A stretch of DNA of 64,000 nucleotides. Source: Aurantibacter sp034110465. GTDB lineage: Bacteria > Bacteroidota > Bacteroidia > Flavobacteriales > Flavobacteriaceae. Below the pieces are notes generated by a model. It made no database searches and was not told where the DNA came from. It saw only the letters and a list, made by a program, of their open reading frames with translations. A program made the translations under genes and the position numbers. Each line of letters starts with the position of its first letter. The first letter of the stretch is position 1. Shown here in pieces: positions 53,938 through 63,023 of the stretch. The stretch spans positions 62,001 to 126,000 of the forward strand of contig JAWUZD010000006.1 in the NCBI GenBank assembly GCA_034110465.1, given 5' to 3'.

Positions 53938-53977
53938 GAAATAACATAATTATTAGAACAACTTCTTAAATAATTAA

Positions 53978-54005
53978 AAAAATACTATGCACGCATAGTA
54001 TTTTT
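53978..54005. promoter_or_regulatory. perfect palindrome, candidate MarR operator
   Basis: 13-nt arms AAAAATACTATGC (53978-53990) and GCATAGTATTTTT (53993-54005) around AC. The core ACTATGC-AC-GCATAGT lies immediately before the -7 element at 54009, where a repressor would block polymerase. The run of T after it could also end transcription from the acyl-CoA ligase gene. Binding by the adjacent MarR is inferred. Confidence 0.65.
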
Positions 54006-54008
54006 TTT

Positions 54009-54016
54009 TACCTTTG
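54009..54016 (+). promoter_or_regulatory. -7 element of the marR-fad promoter
   Basis: TACCTTTG, a perfect TAnnTTTG match, 17 nt before the marR start and 3 nt after the palindrome. Confidence 0.65.
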
Positions 54017-54033
54017 GTTAAATCATTTTATAA

Positions 54034-54480
54034 ATGAAAGATAGAACCATTGATTATATGCTGAGAACCACTTGGTTAGCAGTAAACAAAATGTATAATG
54101 AAGAAGCCGCTAAATTTGATAGCACAATGGCAACTGGTTTTACATTGTTAAGTATTGATAAAGAAGAAGGAACATCTTCTACTTCTCTTGGTCCTATAAT
54201 GGGAATGGAAGCCACAAGCCTTTCAAGAATATTAAAAAATATGGAACAACGTGGTTTAATAGAACGTAAACCAAATCCTTTAGACGGAAGAGGCGTTATT
54301 ATTAATTTAACCGATTTTGGAAAAGAGAAAAGAGAATATTCAAAAGAAAAGGTACTAACTTTTAATAATGATATTCGAAGCCAAATTTCAGAAGAAAAAT
54401 TAAAACATTTTTATGAGGTAGCAGATTTGATTTCAGAACGAATTTCAAATAAAAAGATTTATAAAAAAACAAAAAAATAA
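54034..54480 (+). CDS. MarR-family transcriptional regulator
   Basis: 148 residues. The winged-helix core is TLLSIDKEEGTSSTSLGPIMGMEATSLSRILKNMEQRGLIERKPNPLDGRGVIINLTDFGKE. It includes the recognition helix and the D-x-R wing (DGRG) of MarR. Dimerisation helices flank it. It lies 26 nt before fadN and has a perfect palindrome beside its own promoter, so it probably represses itself and the fad genes. The inducer may be an acyl-CoA; this is inference. Confidence 0.9.
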   Translation: MKDRTIDYMLRTTWLAVNKMYNEEAAKFDSTMATGFTLLSIDKEEGTSSTSLGPIMGMEATSLSRILKNMEQRGLIERKPNPLDGRGVIINLTDFGKEKREYSKEKVLTFNNDIRSQISEEKLKHFYEVADLISERISNKKIYKKTKK

Positions 54481-54506
54481 ACAACTAATAATAAGCCATA
54501 AATAAC

Positions 54507-56915
54507 ATGAGTAAACGTATTATTAAAAAAGTAGCCATTATAGGTTCTGGGATTATGGGAAGTGGTATTGCTTGTCATTTTGCAAATATTGGTATAGATG
54601 TTTTATTACTAGATATCGTACCAAGAGAACTTAATGCTAAAGAAAAAGCTAAAGGATTTACTTTAGAAGATAAAGTAGTTAGAAACCGTTTAGTGAATGA
54701 TGCATTAACTGCTTCATTAAAATCTAAACCTTCACCAATTTATCACGCGTCATTTGCAAATAGAATTACTATAGGTAATATTGAAGATGATATTGCTAAA
54801 GTTGCAGATGCAGATTGGATTATGGAAGTTGTTGTTGAAAGACTAGATATTAAACAACAAGTTTTTGAAAATCTTGAAAAATATAGAACTCCAGGAACTT
54901 TAATTACCTCTAATACTTCTGGAATTCCAATTAAGTTTATGAGTGAAGGTAGAAGTGATGATTTCCAGAAAAATTTCTGTGGAACACACTTTTTTAATCC
55001 GGCACGTTACTTAAAATTATTCGAAATAATTCCTGGACCAAAAACGGATCAATCAGTTTTAGACTTCTTAAATAATTATGGTGAGCAATTTTTAGGAAAA
55101 ACGTCTGTTGTAGCAAAAGATACACCTGCGTTTATAGGAAATAGAGTTGGTATATTCTCAATTATGAGTTTATTCCACGCTGTTAAAGATTTAAATTTAA
55201 CTATTGAAGAAGTAGATAAATTATCTGGACCAGTAATTGGAAGACCAAAATCGGCCACTTTTAGAACTGTAGATGTCGTAGGTTTAGATACTTTAGTTCA
55301 CGTTGCTAATGGAATTGGAGCTAACTGTAAAGACGACGAACGTTCAGAATTATTCAAACTACCAGATTTCATCAATACAATGATGGAGAATAAATGGTTA
55401 GGAAGTAAAACTGGGCAAGGTTTTTATAAGAAAGAAGTTTCAAAAGAAGGTAAAAAGGAAATATTAAGTTTAGATTTAAATACATTAGAATATCGTTCTT
55501 CTAAAAAAGCAAAATTCGCTACTTTAGAACTGACTAAATCTATAGATAAAGTTGCAGATCGTTTTAAAGTTTTAGTAAAAGGAAAAGATAAGGCTGGGGA
55601 ATTTTACAGAAAAAGTTTTGCTGCTCTTTTTGCTTACGTTTCTAACAGAATTCCTGAAATTTCAGACGAATTATACAAAATAGACGATGCTATGAAAGCT
55701 GGTTTTGGATGGGAACATGGACCTTTTCAAATTTGGGATGCAATAGGTGTTCAAAAAGGAATAGAAATGATGCAAGCTGAAGGTTTAAAACCTGCAGATT
55801 GGGTAAACGATATGTTAGAATCCGGAAGCGATAGCTTCTACTCTATTAAAGATGGCGCTTCTTATTTTTATAATATCCCTTCAAAATTACAAGAAAAAGT
55901 ACCTGGACAAGACGCATTTATTATATTAGATAATATTAGAAAAACAACAGAGATTTTTAGTAATTCTGGTGTTTCAGTTCAAGATTTAGGAGATGGAATT
56001 CTAAATTTAGAATTTCAATCTAAAATGAATACTATTGGTGGTGATGTTTTAGCAGGACTAAACAAAGCTATTGACATTGCAGAAAAAGATTTTGCAGGAT
56101 TAATTGTTGGAAATCAAGGACCAAATTTCTCTGTTGGAGCAAATATTGGAATGATTTTTATGATGGCTGCAGAACAAGAATACGATGAATTAAACGCTGC
56201 AATTAAATATTTCCAAGACACAATGATGCGTATGCGTTATTCAGCAATTCCAACAATTTCAGCACCACATGGAATGGCACTTGGTGGCGGTTGTGAAATA
56301 TCCTTACATGCCGATAAAATTGTTGCAGCAGCAGAAACTTATATGGGACTTGTAGAGTTTGGTGTTGGTGTTATTCCTGGCGGTGGTGGTTCTAAAGAAA
56401 TGGCGCTAAGAGCTTCTGATACTTTCCAAAAAGGCGATGTACAGTTAAATACATTACAGGAATATTTTCTAACTATTGGAATGGCAAAAGTCTCTACCTC
56501 AGCTTATGAAGCATTTGACTTAGGGTTACTACAAAAAGGTAAAGATATTGTTTTGGTTAATAAAGACCGCCAAATAGCTGTTGCAAAACAACATGCTAAA
56601 CTTATGGCAGATATGGGATATACACAACCTGTAAAACGTAAAGATGTAAAAGTTTTAGGTAAACAAGCTTTAGGTATGTTTTTAGTAGGAACAGATTCTA
56701 TGCAAGACAGTAATTACATCTCAGAACATGATATGAAAATTGCTAATAAATTAGCTTACGTAATGGCTGGAGGAGATTTATCTGAACCAACCCTAGTTAC
56801 CGAACAATATTTATTAGATCTAGAACGCGAAGCATTTTTAAGTTTATGTACTGAACGTAAAACTTTAGAGCGTATTCAACATATGTTAACTAAAGGAAAA
56901 CCGTTACGTAATTAA
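54507..56915 (+). CDS. fadN: bifunctional 3-hydroxyacyl-CoA dehydrogenase/enoyl-CoA hydratase (FadN-like)
   Basis: 802 residues. The dehydrogenase part comes first: the NAD loop GSGIMGSGIACHFA (about 12-25), then CGTHFFNPARYLKLFEIIPG with the catalytic histidine, and VGNRVG-like GNRVGIFS. The hydratase part is C-terminal (GMALGGGCEISLHADKI, FGVGVIPGGGG). This order is reversed compared with E. coli FadB and equals Bacillus FadN. It carries out hydration and oxidation in beta-oxidation. Followed by thiolase and acyl-CoA dehydrogenase genes, as in the fadNAE operon. Confidence 0.92.
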   Translation: MSKRIIKKVAIIGSGIMGSGIACHFANIGIDVLLLDIVPRELNAKEKAKGFTLEDKVVRNRLVNDALTASLKSKPSPIYHASFANRITIGNIEDDIAKVADADWIMEVVVERLDIKQQVFENLEKYRTPGTLITSNTSGIPIKFMSEGRSDDFQKNFCGTHFFNPARYLKLFEIIPGPKTDQSVLDFLNNYGEQFLGKTSVVAKDTPAFIGNRVGIFSIMSLFHAVKDLNLTIEEVDKLSGPVIGRPKSATFRTVDVVGLDTLVHVANGIGANCKDDERSELFKLPDFINTMMENKWLGSKTGQGFYKKEVSKEGKKEILSLDLNTLEYRSSKKAKFATLELTKSIDKVADRFKVLVKGKDKAGEFYRKSFAALFAYVSNRIPEISDELYKIDDAMKAGFGWEHGPFQIWDAIGVQKGIEMMQAEGLKPADWVNDMLESGSDSFYSIKDGASYFYNIPSKLQEKVPGQDAFIILDNIRKTTEIFSNSGVSVQDLGDGILNLEFQSKMNTIGGDVLAGLNKAIDIAEKDFAGLIVGNQGPNFSVGANIGMIFMMAAEQEYDELNAAIKYFQDTMMRMRYSAIPTISAPHGMALGGGCEISLHADKIVAAAETYMGLVEFGVGVIPGGGGSKEMALRASDTFQKGDVQLNTLQEYFLTIGMAKVSTSAYEAFDLGLLQKGKDIVLVNKDRQIAVAKQHAKLMADMGYTQPVKRKDVKVLGKQALGMFLVGTDSMQDSNYISEHDMKIANKLAYVMAGGDLSEPTLVTEQYLLDLEREAFLSLCTERKTLERIQHMLTKGKPLRN

Positions 56916-56930
56916 AAATTACTAAGCGAT

Positions 56931-57006
56931 TAGCCTTTAGCCTTCAGCTATTGGTACTTTGAATTTATAATTATAGACGCTAATAGCCAAAAACTAATAG
57001 CCAAAA
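56931..57006. repeat. short repeats between fadN and fadA
   Basis: Two copies of CTAATAGCCAAAA lie one base apart (56980-56992 and 56994-57006). Upstream are ATTAGCC, TTTAGCC and CAGCTATTGG (about 56929-56955), which partly pair with them. The element resembles the TAGCC/GGCTA-rich intergenic repeats of flavobacteria. It lies between two operon genes. Confidence 0.55.
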
Positions 57007-57016
57007 GCCTAAAAAA

Positions 57017-58207
57017 ATGAAACAAGCATATATAGTAAAAGCATACAGAACAGCAGTTGGAAAAGCTCCAAAAGGAGTATTTCGTTTTAAAAGAACTGAT
57101 GAATTAGCAGCCGAAACCATCAAACATATGATGAAAGAGCTTCCTAATTTAGACCCAAAACGTATAGATGATGTTATTGTTGGTAATGCAATGCCAGAAG
57201 GATCTCAAGGATTAAATATGGCACGTTTAATCTCTTTAATGGGATTAGAAACAGTAGATGTACCTGGTGTAACTGTTAATCGTTTTTGTTCTTCAGGAAT
57301 AGAGACTATTGGAATGGCTACTGCAAAAATCCAAGCTGGAATGGCAGATTGTATTATTGCTGGTGGAGCGGAAAGTATGAGTTCTGTTCCTATGACAGGT
57401 TATAAACCAGAATTAAATTACGACGTTGTAAAATCTGGTCACGAAGATTATTATTGGGGAATGGGAAATACAGCAGAAGCTGTAGCAAAACAATTCAACG
57501 TATCTAGAGAAGATCAAGATGTGTTTGCTTATAATTCACATGTGAAAGCTTTAAAAGCTCAAGCTGAAAATCGTTTTCAAGATCAAATTGTTCCTATTAA
57601 TGTAGAACAAACATATATTGATTCTAACGGAAAGAAAGCAACAAAATCTTATACTGTTACTAAAGATGAAGGTCCACGTCAAGGTGGTTCTGTAGAAGCT
57701 TTAGCAAAATTAAGAGCGGTATTTGCTGCTGGCGGAAGCGTTACAGCTGGGAATTCATCTCAAATGAGTGATGGAGCGGCTTTTGTTATGGTAATGAGTG
57801 AAGATATGGTAAAGGAATTAAATCTAGAACCTATTGCAAGATTGGTTAATTATGCAGCTGCTGGAGTTGAACCAAGAATTATGGGTATTGGGCCAGTAAA
57901 AGCAATTCCTAAAGCATTAAAACAAGCTGGTTTAAAACAGGATGATTTAAGTCTAATTGAATTAAACGAAGCCTTTGCATCACAATCTTTAGCCGTAATT
58001 AGAGAATTAAATTTAAACCCTGATATCATTAATGTTAATGGTGGAGCTATTGCTTTAGGTCATCCATTAGGTTGTACAGGAGCCAAATTATCTGTGCAAT
58101 TATTCGATGAAATGCGCAAACAAAATATGGTTGGAAAATATGGTGCTGTAACTATGTGCGTAGGTACTGGTCAAGGTGCTTGTGGAATTTTCGAATTTTT
58201 AAAATAA
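57017..58207 (+). CDS. fadA: acetyl-CoA C-acyltransferase (3-ketoacyl-CoA thiolase)
   Basis: 396 residues. The acyl-enzyme nucleophile is C91 in NRFCSSGIETIGMA. The other catalytic residues are the His of GGAIALGHPLGCTGAK and the Cys of TMCVGTGQGACGIFEF near the C-terminus. The active-site loop NEAFASQS is present. It cleaves 3-ketoacyl-CoA in the last beta-oxidation step. It lies between fadN and fadE. Degradative thiolase length and motifs; a biosynthetic role is less likely given the neighbours. Confidence 0.94.
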   Translation: MKQAYIVKAYRTAVGKAPKGVFRFKRTDELAAETIKHMMKELPNLDPKRIDDVIVGNAMPEGSQGLNMARLISLMGLETVDVPGVTVNRFCSSGIETIGMATAKIQAGMADCIIAGGAESMSSVPMTGYKPELNYDVVKSGHEDYYWGMGNTAEAVAKQFNVSREDQDVFAYNSHVKALKAQAENRFQDQIVPINVEQTYIDSNGKKATKSYTVTKDEGPRQGGSVEALAKLRAVFAAGGSVTAGNSSQMSDGAAFVMVMSEDMVKELNLEPIARLVNYAAAGVEPRIMGIGPVKAIPKALKQAGLKQDDLSLIELNEAFASQSLAVIRELNLNPDIINVNGGAIALGHPLGCTGAKLSVQLFDEMRKQNMVGKYGAVTMCVGTGQGACGIFEFLK

Positions 58208-58230
58208 TATAAAACTTAATACAAAATAAA

Positions 58231-60039
58231 ATGTCAGCAACAGAAAAAGATATATTAAGAGGTGGACAATTTCTTGTAAAAGAAACTAATTGTGAAGATG
58301 TATTCACACCAGAAGATTTTACAGAAGAACAACATATGATGAGAGAAGCGGTTTCGGAATTTAACGAACGTGAAATCATTGCCCATAAACCAAGATTTGA
58401 AGCAAAAGACTATGCACTGACAGAAGAAGTTATGCGAAAAGCTGGAGAATTAGGCTTTTTAGGTGTTGCTGTTCCTGAAGCTTATGGCGGATTAGGAATG
58501 GGGTTTATCTCAACGGTTTTAACTTGCGATTATATATCATCAGGAACTGGATCTTTTAGTACTGCTTTTGGAGCACACACAGGAATTGGAACTATGCCAA
58601 TCACACTTTATGGTACAGAAGCCCAAAAGCAAAAATATGTTCCAAAATTAGCCTCAGGAGAATGGTTTGGTGCTTATTGCTTAACTGAACCAGGTGCTGG
58701 ATCTGATGCAAATTCAGGAAAAACAACTGCTGAATTATCTGAAGATGGAAAATCTTACAAGATTAACGGACAAAAAATGTGGATATCAAATGCAGGGTTC
58801 TGTAGTGTGATGATTGTTTTTGCTAGAATTGAAGACGACAAAAACATTACTGGATTCATTGTAGAATATGATTCAGCAAATGCAAATGGTATTACACTAG
58901 GTGAAGAAGAGCACAAATTAGGTATTCGTGCTTCTTCAACTCGTCAAGTATTCTTTAATGACACTGTTGTTCCTGTAGAAAATATGTTAGCTGGTCGTGG
59001 AGAAGGTTTCAAAATAGCAATGAATGCTCTTAACGTTGGACGTATAAAATTAGCTGCTGCCTGTTTAGATTCTCAAAGAAGGATTTTAACAACAGCTGTA
59101 AATTATGCTAATGAGCGCAAGCAATTTAAAACACCTATTGCTGACTTCGGAGCAATTAAGATAAAGCTAGCCCAAATGGCTACTAATGCTTATGCTGGAG
59201 AATCTGCAACTTATAGAGCTGCTAAAAATATTGAAGACAGAATTGCAATGCGTGAAGCTGCTGGAAATACACATCAAGAAGCAGAATTAAAAGGTGTTGA
59301 AGAATATGCTATAGAATGTTCAATTTTAAAAGTGGCAGTTTCGGAAGATGTACAACATTGTGCAGATGAAGGAATTCAAATTTTTGGAGGAATGGGATTC
59401 TCTGAAGAAACACCAATGGAAGCCGCTTGGAGAGATGCTAGAATTGCACGTATTTACGAAGGCACAAACGAAATTAACCGCATGCTTTCTGTTGGAATGT
59501 TAGTTAAGAAAGCTATGAAAGGTCACGTAGATTTATTAGGTCCTGCAACAGCAGTAGCTAACGAATTAATGGGAATTCCTTCTTTTGAAACTCCTGATTT
59601 CTCAGAATTATTTTCTGAAGAAAAAGCTATTATTGGAAGACTTAAAAAAGTGTTTTTAATGGTTGCTGGTTCTGCGGTTCAAAAATTTGGTCCAGATTTA
59701 GAAAAACATCAACAATTATTAATAGCAGCTTCAGATATCTTAATTGAAATCTATATGGCAGAGTCTACTATTTTAAGAACTGAGAAAAATGCAAAACGAA
59801 CAAGTGAAAAAGAACAAGCTGTTCAAATAGCAATGTCTAAACTATACCTATACAATGCAGTAAGTATTGTTGAAGGAAAAGGAAAAGAAAGTATTATTTC
59901 TTTTGCTGAAGGCGATGAGCAACGCATGATGCTTATGGGACTTAAGCGTTATACTAAATATACAAACTATCCTGATATTGTAGATTTACGTAACGAAATT
60001 GCAGAAAAAGTAAAATCAGAAAACAAATACTGTTTCTAA
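58231..60039 (+). CDS. fadE: acyl-CoA dehydrogenase, long FadE type
   Basis: 602 residues, longer than the usual 380-400, with an extra C-terminal helical domain of about 170 residues. FAD-site motifs are YCLTEPGAGSDANSGKT and KMWISNAGFCSVMIVFA; the catalytic glutamate lies in ARIYEGTNEINRMLS. The layout fits very-long-chain and Bacillus FadE-type enzymes. It performs the first beta-oxidation step, with electrons passed to ETF. Last gene of the fad transcript, closed by a terminator. Confidence 0.93.
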   Translation: MSATEKDILRGGQFLVKETNCEDVFTPEDFTEEQHMMREAVSEFNEREIIAHKPRFEAKDYALTEEVMRKAGELGFLGVAVPEAYGGLGMGFISTVLTCDYISSGTGSFSTAFGAHTGIGTMPITLYGTEAQKQKYVPKLASGEWFGAYCLTEPGAGSDANSGKTTAELSEDGKSYKINGQKMWISNAGFCSVMIVFARIEDDKNITGFIVEYDSANANGITLGEEEHKLGIRASSTRQVFFNDTVVPVENMLAGRGEGFKIAMNALNVGRIKLAAACLDSQRRILTTAVNYANERKQFKTPIADFGAIKIKLAQMATNAYAGESATYRAAKNIEDRIAMREAAGNTHQEAELKGVEEYAIECSILKVAVSEDVQHCADEGIQIFGGMGFSEETPMEAAWRDARIARIYEGTNEINRMLSVGMLVKKAMKGHVDLLGPATAVANELMGIPSFETPDFSELFSEEKAIIGRLKKVFLMVAGSAVQKFGPDLEKHQQLLIAASDILIEIYMAESTILRTEKNAKRTSEKEQAVQIAMSKLYLYNAVSIVEGKGKESIISFAEGDEQRMMLMGLKRYTKYTNYPDIVDLRNEIAEKVKSENKYCF

Positions 60040-60072
60040 AAAATATAAGAATTAAATTTAGTTTAATTATAC

Positions 60073-60109
60073 AAAAGTGCTTCTCTCCTATTTTTTGAGA
60101 AGTACTTTT
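60073..60109 (+). terminator. terminator after fadE
   Basis: AAAAGTGCTTCTC with GAGAAGTACTTTT, 13 positions with one G:U pair, followed by T-run. The rest of the 283-nt gap before the superoxide dismutase gene (60110-60322) is A/T tracts without recognised signals. Confidence 0.82.
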
Positions 60110-60322
60110 TTAATTTAGATGATTTTTACATTTATTTATTAAGAATTCATTAAAGCTAAAAAGAATTTCTTAAAAGTAAATTTCTAAATAATCCAAAAAA
60201 AAAAAATTAAAGATCACTTAGGTTTAAAGTTAAAAAAAAAAGACACATTAATTTATGTTGTTTTTTTTGTTATTCCTCCTAGAACCTATTACATTTATAA
60301 AAATAACGAAAACTATTACGTA

Positions 60323-60901
60323 ATGAAGAAATATATTTTGGTCTTAGGAGTTGTATTATTAGCATTTGCAACAGGTTGCAAAGAAGACAAGAAAACCGTT
60401 GAAGTTGTTAAAAAAGAAGTGTTTGACAAATCTAAACTTGGAAACAAAGCTGAAATGACTATTACTTTAGAACCTAAAAGTGGAAGTAACGTTTCTGGTA
60501 CTGTAAAATTTATTCAGGACAAATATAATTATGTAAAAATGATTGCAAACTTAACTGGTTTAACCCCAGGAGTCCACGCAATACACATTCATGAAACTGC
60601 AGATTGTAGTAGCGATGATGGAAAGTCTGCTGGTGGACATTGGAATCCTACAGGACAACCGCATGGGGAATGGAGAAGTAAAGCAGGGTTTCATAAAGGT
60701 GATATAGGTAATTTTCTTGCAAATGATCAAGGTGAAGGTTTAGTTACAATGCACACCAATGAATGGTGTATTGGTTGTGATGATACAACTAAAAACATTG
60801 TAGGAAAAGCCATTATTGTTCACGAAGGGTTTGATGACTTAACTTCTCAGCCATCTGGAGCAGCTGGGAAACGTGTTAGCTGTGCTGGAATTATTAAGTA
60901 A
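60323..60901 (+). CDS. Cu/Zn superoxide dismutase lipoprotein
   Basis: 192 residues. Lipobox LAFATGCKED. The SOD fold shows the copper ligands in HAIHIHETADC, the zinc loop GGHWNPTGQPHGEWRSKAGFHKGDIGN and the C-terminal copper ligand in KAIIVHEGFDD. The cysteine of ETADC and the one in RVSCAG near the C-terminus can make the conserved disulfide. It removes superoxide in the periplasm or outer-membrane surface. An inserted CIGCDDTTKN segment carries two extra cysteines, which are unusual. Confidence 0.92.
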   Translation: MKKYILVLGVVLLAFATGCKEDKKTVEVVKKEVFDKSKLGNKAEMTITLEPKSGSNVSGTVKFIQDKYNYVKMIANLTGLTPGVHAIHIHETADCSSDDGKSAGGHWNPTGQPHGEWRSKAGFHKGDIGNFLANDQGEGLVTMHTNEWCIGCDDTTKNIVGKAIIVHEGFDDLTSQPSGAAGKRVSCAGIIK

Positions 60902-60925
60902 ATTCTAATTAAACATTATATAACT

Positions 60926-60951
60926 AAGCCATTACTTAATTGTTATGGCTT
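60926..60951 (+). terminator. terminator after the superoxide dismutase gene
   Basis: AAGCCAT with ATGGCTT, 7-bp stem, 12-nt loop, then T-run. Weaker than others here. Confidence 0.65.
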
Positions 60952-61019
60952 TTTTGTTTTATATTATTTGATAAATTAAAAATGATAAAAAAAGCATCTT
61001 ATTATAAAGGCATTTAAAT

Positions 61020-61027
61020 TATCTTTG
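61020..61027 (+). promoter_or_regulatory. -7 element of the LETM1-like gene promoter
   Basis: TATCTTTG, a perfect TAnnTTTG match, 19 nt before the ATG. Confidence 0.55.
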
Positions 61028-61046
61028 AACATACTAAATTAGTACT

Positions 61047-62243
61047 ATGAACCCATCTTCCAGTGGTTGGATTAAAAAATATGAGACTTTAAGTAACAGT
61101 ATTCATTTTGAAATAAATAGCTTTAAAGATATTTATACCATTTATAATTCTTGTGGTTTTGTTTATGGTTTTAGCACTGTTCCTATTTTTAACTTCGAAT
61201 CAGAACAAAACTTAGCGCAAGAAGAAATAGAGAAACTTAATTTATTAACAGCACTTTTTTGTGTTTACAAATTAAGACATAAGCAAGTTCTTTTTAATAA
61301 TTTTGTAGAATCTTTATTAATTTATTTTGAAAAAATTGATGTTTTTGAACTTAACTTATGGGATAAATTTATTGCTGGAAAAGACAAGTATTTACAATTA
61401 GAACGTGTTTTAGAAGAACATATACAAATAGACTCTAATGTATTAACAAAACATTTTAATAAAAAAACTACAAACAGTTTATTGTTTATTGATATCCTAG
61501 CATATTCTAATTTCTTAAACCAGAACATTGACCTAAAAGCATATTATAAAGGCTTAGAATATATTATTGTAAACATTACTAACGATGTTTACAATTTTAA
61601 AAAAGAAAAAGAAACACAAAAACAAAAGAAATCAACTTTAAAATCGATTTCTAATTCTTTTTCACTTCAAAACGAAACTAGTAATAAAGTAGACTTAAAC
61701 TATAGAGTTACCATTGAATCTAGATATGAAATATTAGAAAAAAACTACTTCTTAGATATTGCTGCTTTAACTGTTTGGGAATCACTTTTTAAAGATGATA
61801 AAGCATACAATTTCTTAAAATCTTTAGGAACAGATATGAATGTTTCTGAAATTAATATAGCATTAGCTATAGACAACATGAGTATTTTTTACAACAAAGT
61901 AAAAGATGTAAAATTGTTCAAAAAAACGCATATATTAAATAACTTTTATGATAACGCTTCTGAGTTAGTTATTAGACTTATAAGGAGAAATAGCAAGCGC
62001 ATTATAAAAGAACTATCACAAAGCAAGGAGTTAATGATTCTTTTAAGTCAATCTACCGTTAGAGAACTTACAAAAGAGGAACAAGAAAAAGTACAATTGC
62101 AATTATTAGATATATTAAAAACCATACCAAGTCTAGCAATTTTCTTATTGCCTGGTGGCGCTATTTTATTACCAATTTTCGCTAAATTAATTCCTAATTT
62201 ATTACCTACTGCTTTTAACGATAATAAAATAGATAAGCAATAA
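61047..62243 (+). CDS. LETM1-like membrane protein
   Basis: 398 residues, largely helical. The C-terminal part resembles the LETM1 core: MILLSQSTVRELTKEEQEKVQLQLLDILKTIPSLAIFLLPGGAILLPIFAKLIPNLLP, with one or two membrane helices in it. Eukaryotic LETM1 acts in mitochondrial cation exchange. Flavobacterial members are, to my recollection, called LETM1-related biofilm-associated proteins; the mechanism is not known. The N-terminal 300 residues have no recognised domain. Convergent with the LytTR gene at 15 nt. Confidence 0.8.
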   Translation: MNPSSSGWIKKYETLSNSIHFEINSFKDIYTIYNSCGFVYGFSTVPIFNFESEQNLAQEEIEKLNLLTALFCVYKLRHKQVLFNNFVESLLIYFEKIDVFELNLWDKFIAGKDKYLQLERVLEEHIQIDSNVLTKHFNKKTTNSLLFIDILAYSNFLNQNIDLKAYYKGLEYIIVNITNDVYNFKKEKETQKQKKSTLKSISNSFSLQNETSNKVDLNYRVTIESRYEILEKNYFLDIAALTVWESLFKDDKAYNFLKSLGTDMNVSEINIALAIDNMSIFYNKVKDVKLFKKTHILNNFYDNASELVIRLIRRNSKRIIKELSQSKELMILLSQSTVRELTKEEQEKVQLQLLDILKTIPSLAIFLLPGGAILLPIFAKLIPNLLPTAFNDNKIDKQ

Positions 62244-62258
62244 ATTGGATTAACTCCA

Positions 62259-63014
62259 CTACTCCAACCATTGCTTAAATTCTTTTACGCGTTCTCTAGC
62301 TACAATAATTTCTTCTTCGCTATAATGATGTAGTTTTATTTTTAATCTTGAATTAGAGTAACTTATAATATCTGCAATTGCATTTATATTAATATAGAAT
62401 TTACGATTCACCCTAAAAAAAGTTTGTGGTTCTAAATCGGATTCTAATTGTTCTAAAGATTGTTCTAAAACATAACTTCTGTTATCTTTTGTAAATGCGT
62501 AAGTGGCTTTGTTTTCACTATAAAAGCAATCTACATCTTCGTTATTAATTAATTTGATGTGTTGTCCAACTTTAACAGAAAAACGTTTTTTATACACACG
62601 ATCTATTGGATTAGTTAACAAATTTTTAATATCGTCAAAATCCACTGTTAATTTGGCTTGTTTTGGAATGCGTTCTTTATACTTAGAAATGGCTTGTTCT
62701 AATTCTTCTTTATCTATAGGTTTTAATAAATAATCTATACTATTAAGTTTGAAGGCTTGCAGCGCATACTCATCGTAAGCTGTAGTAAAAATTATTGCCG
62801 ATTTAATATCTACAGCATCAAAAATCTCGAAAGATAATCCGTCGCTTAACTGAATATCTAAAAAAATAAGATCTGGATGCGTATTATTTTGAAACCAATT
62901 TATAGCTTCTTCTACAGAATGTAACATAACTTCCGCAGTTACACCAATAGTTTCCAGCATACGTTTTAAACGTCTTGCAGATGGTTTTTCGTCTTCTATA
63001 ATGAGTATATTCAT
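62259..63014 (-). CDS. LytTR-family response regulator
   Basis: 251 residues. Receiver domain 1-115 with the phosphoacceptor D53 in LIFLDIQLSDG, the acidic pair in IEDE, and the lysine in YLLKPIDKEEL. LytTR DNA-binding domain at about 145-250 (RFSVKVGQHIKLINNEDVDCFYSENKATY, FFRVNRKFYININAI). Partner of the LytS/YehU-type histidine kinase whose end lies at the right edge of the window, with two 2TM genes and a small membrane peptide gene between. Confidence 0.93.
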   Translation of the reverse strand: MNILIIEDEKPSARRLKRMLETIGVTAEVMLHSVEEAINWFQNNTHPDLIFLDIQLSDGLSFEIFDAVDIKSAIIFTTAYDEYALQAFKLNSIDYLLKPIDKEELEQAISKYKERIPKQAKLTVDFDDIKNLLTNPIDRVYKKRFSVKVGQHIKLINNEDVDCFYSENKATYAFTKDNRSYVLEQSLEQLESDLEPQTFFRVNRKFYININAIADIISYSNSRLKIKLHHYSEEEIIVARERVKEFKQWLE

Positions 63015-63023
63015 TTTCTTAAA

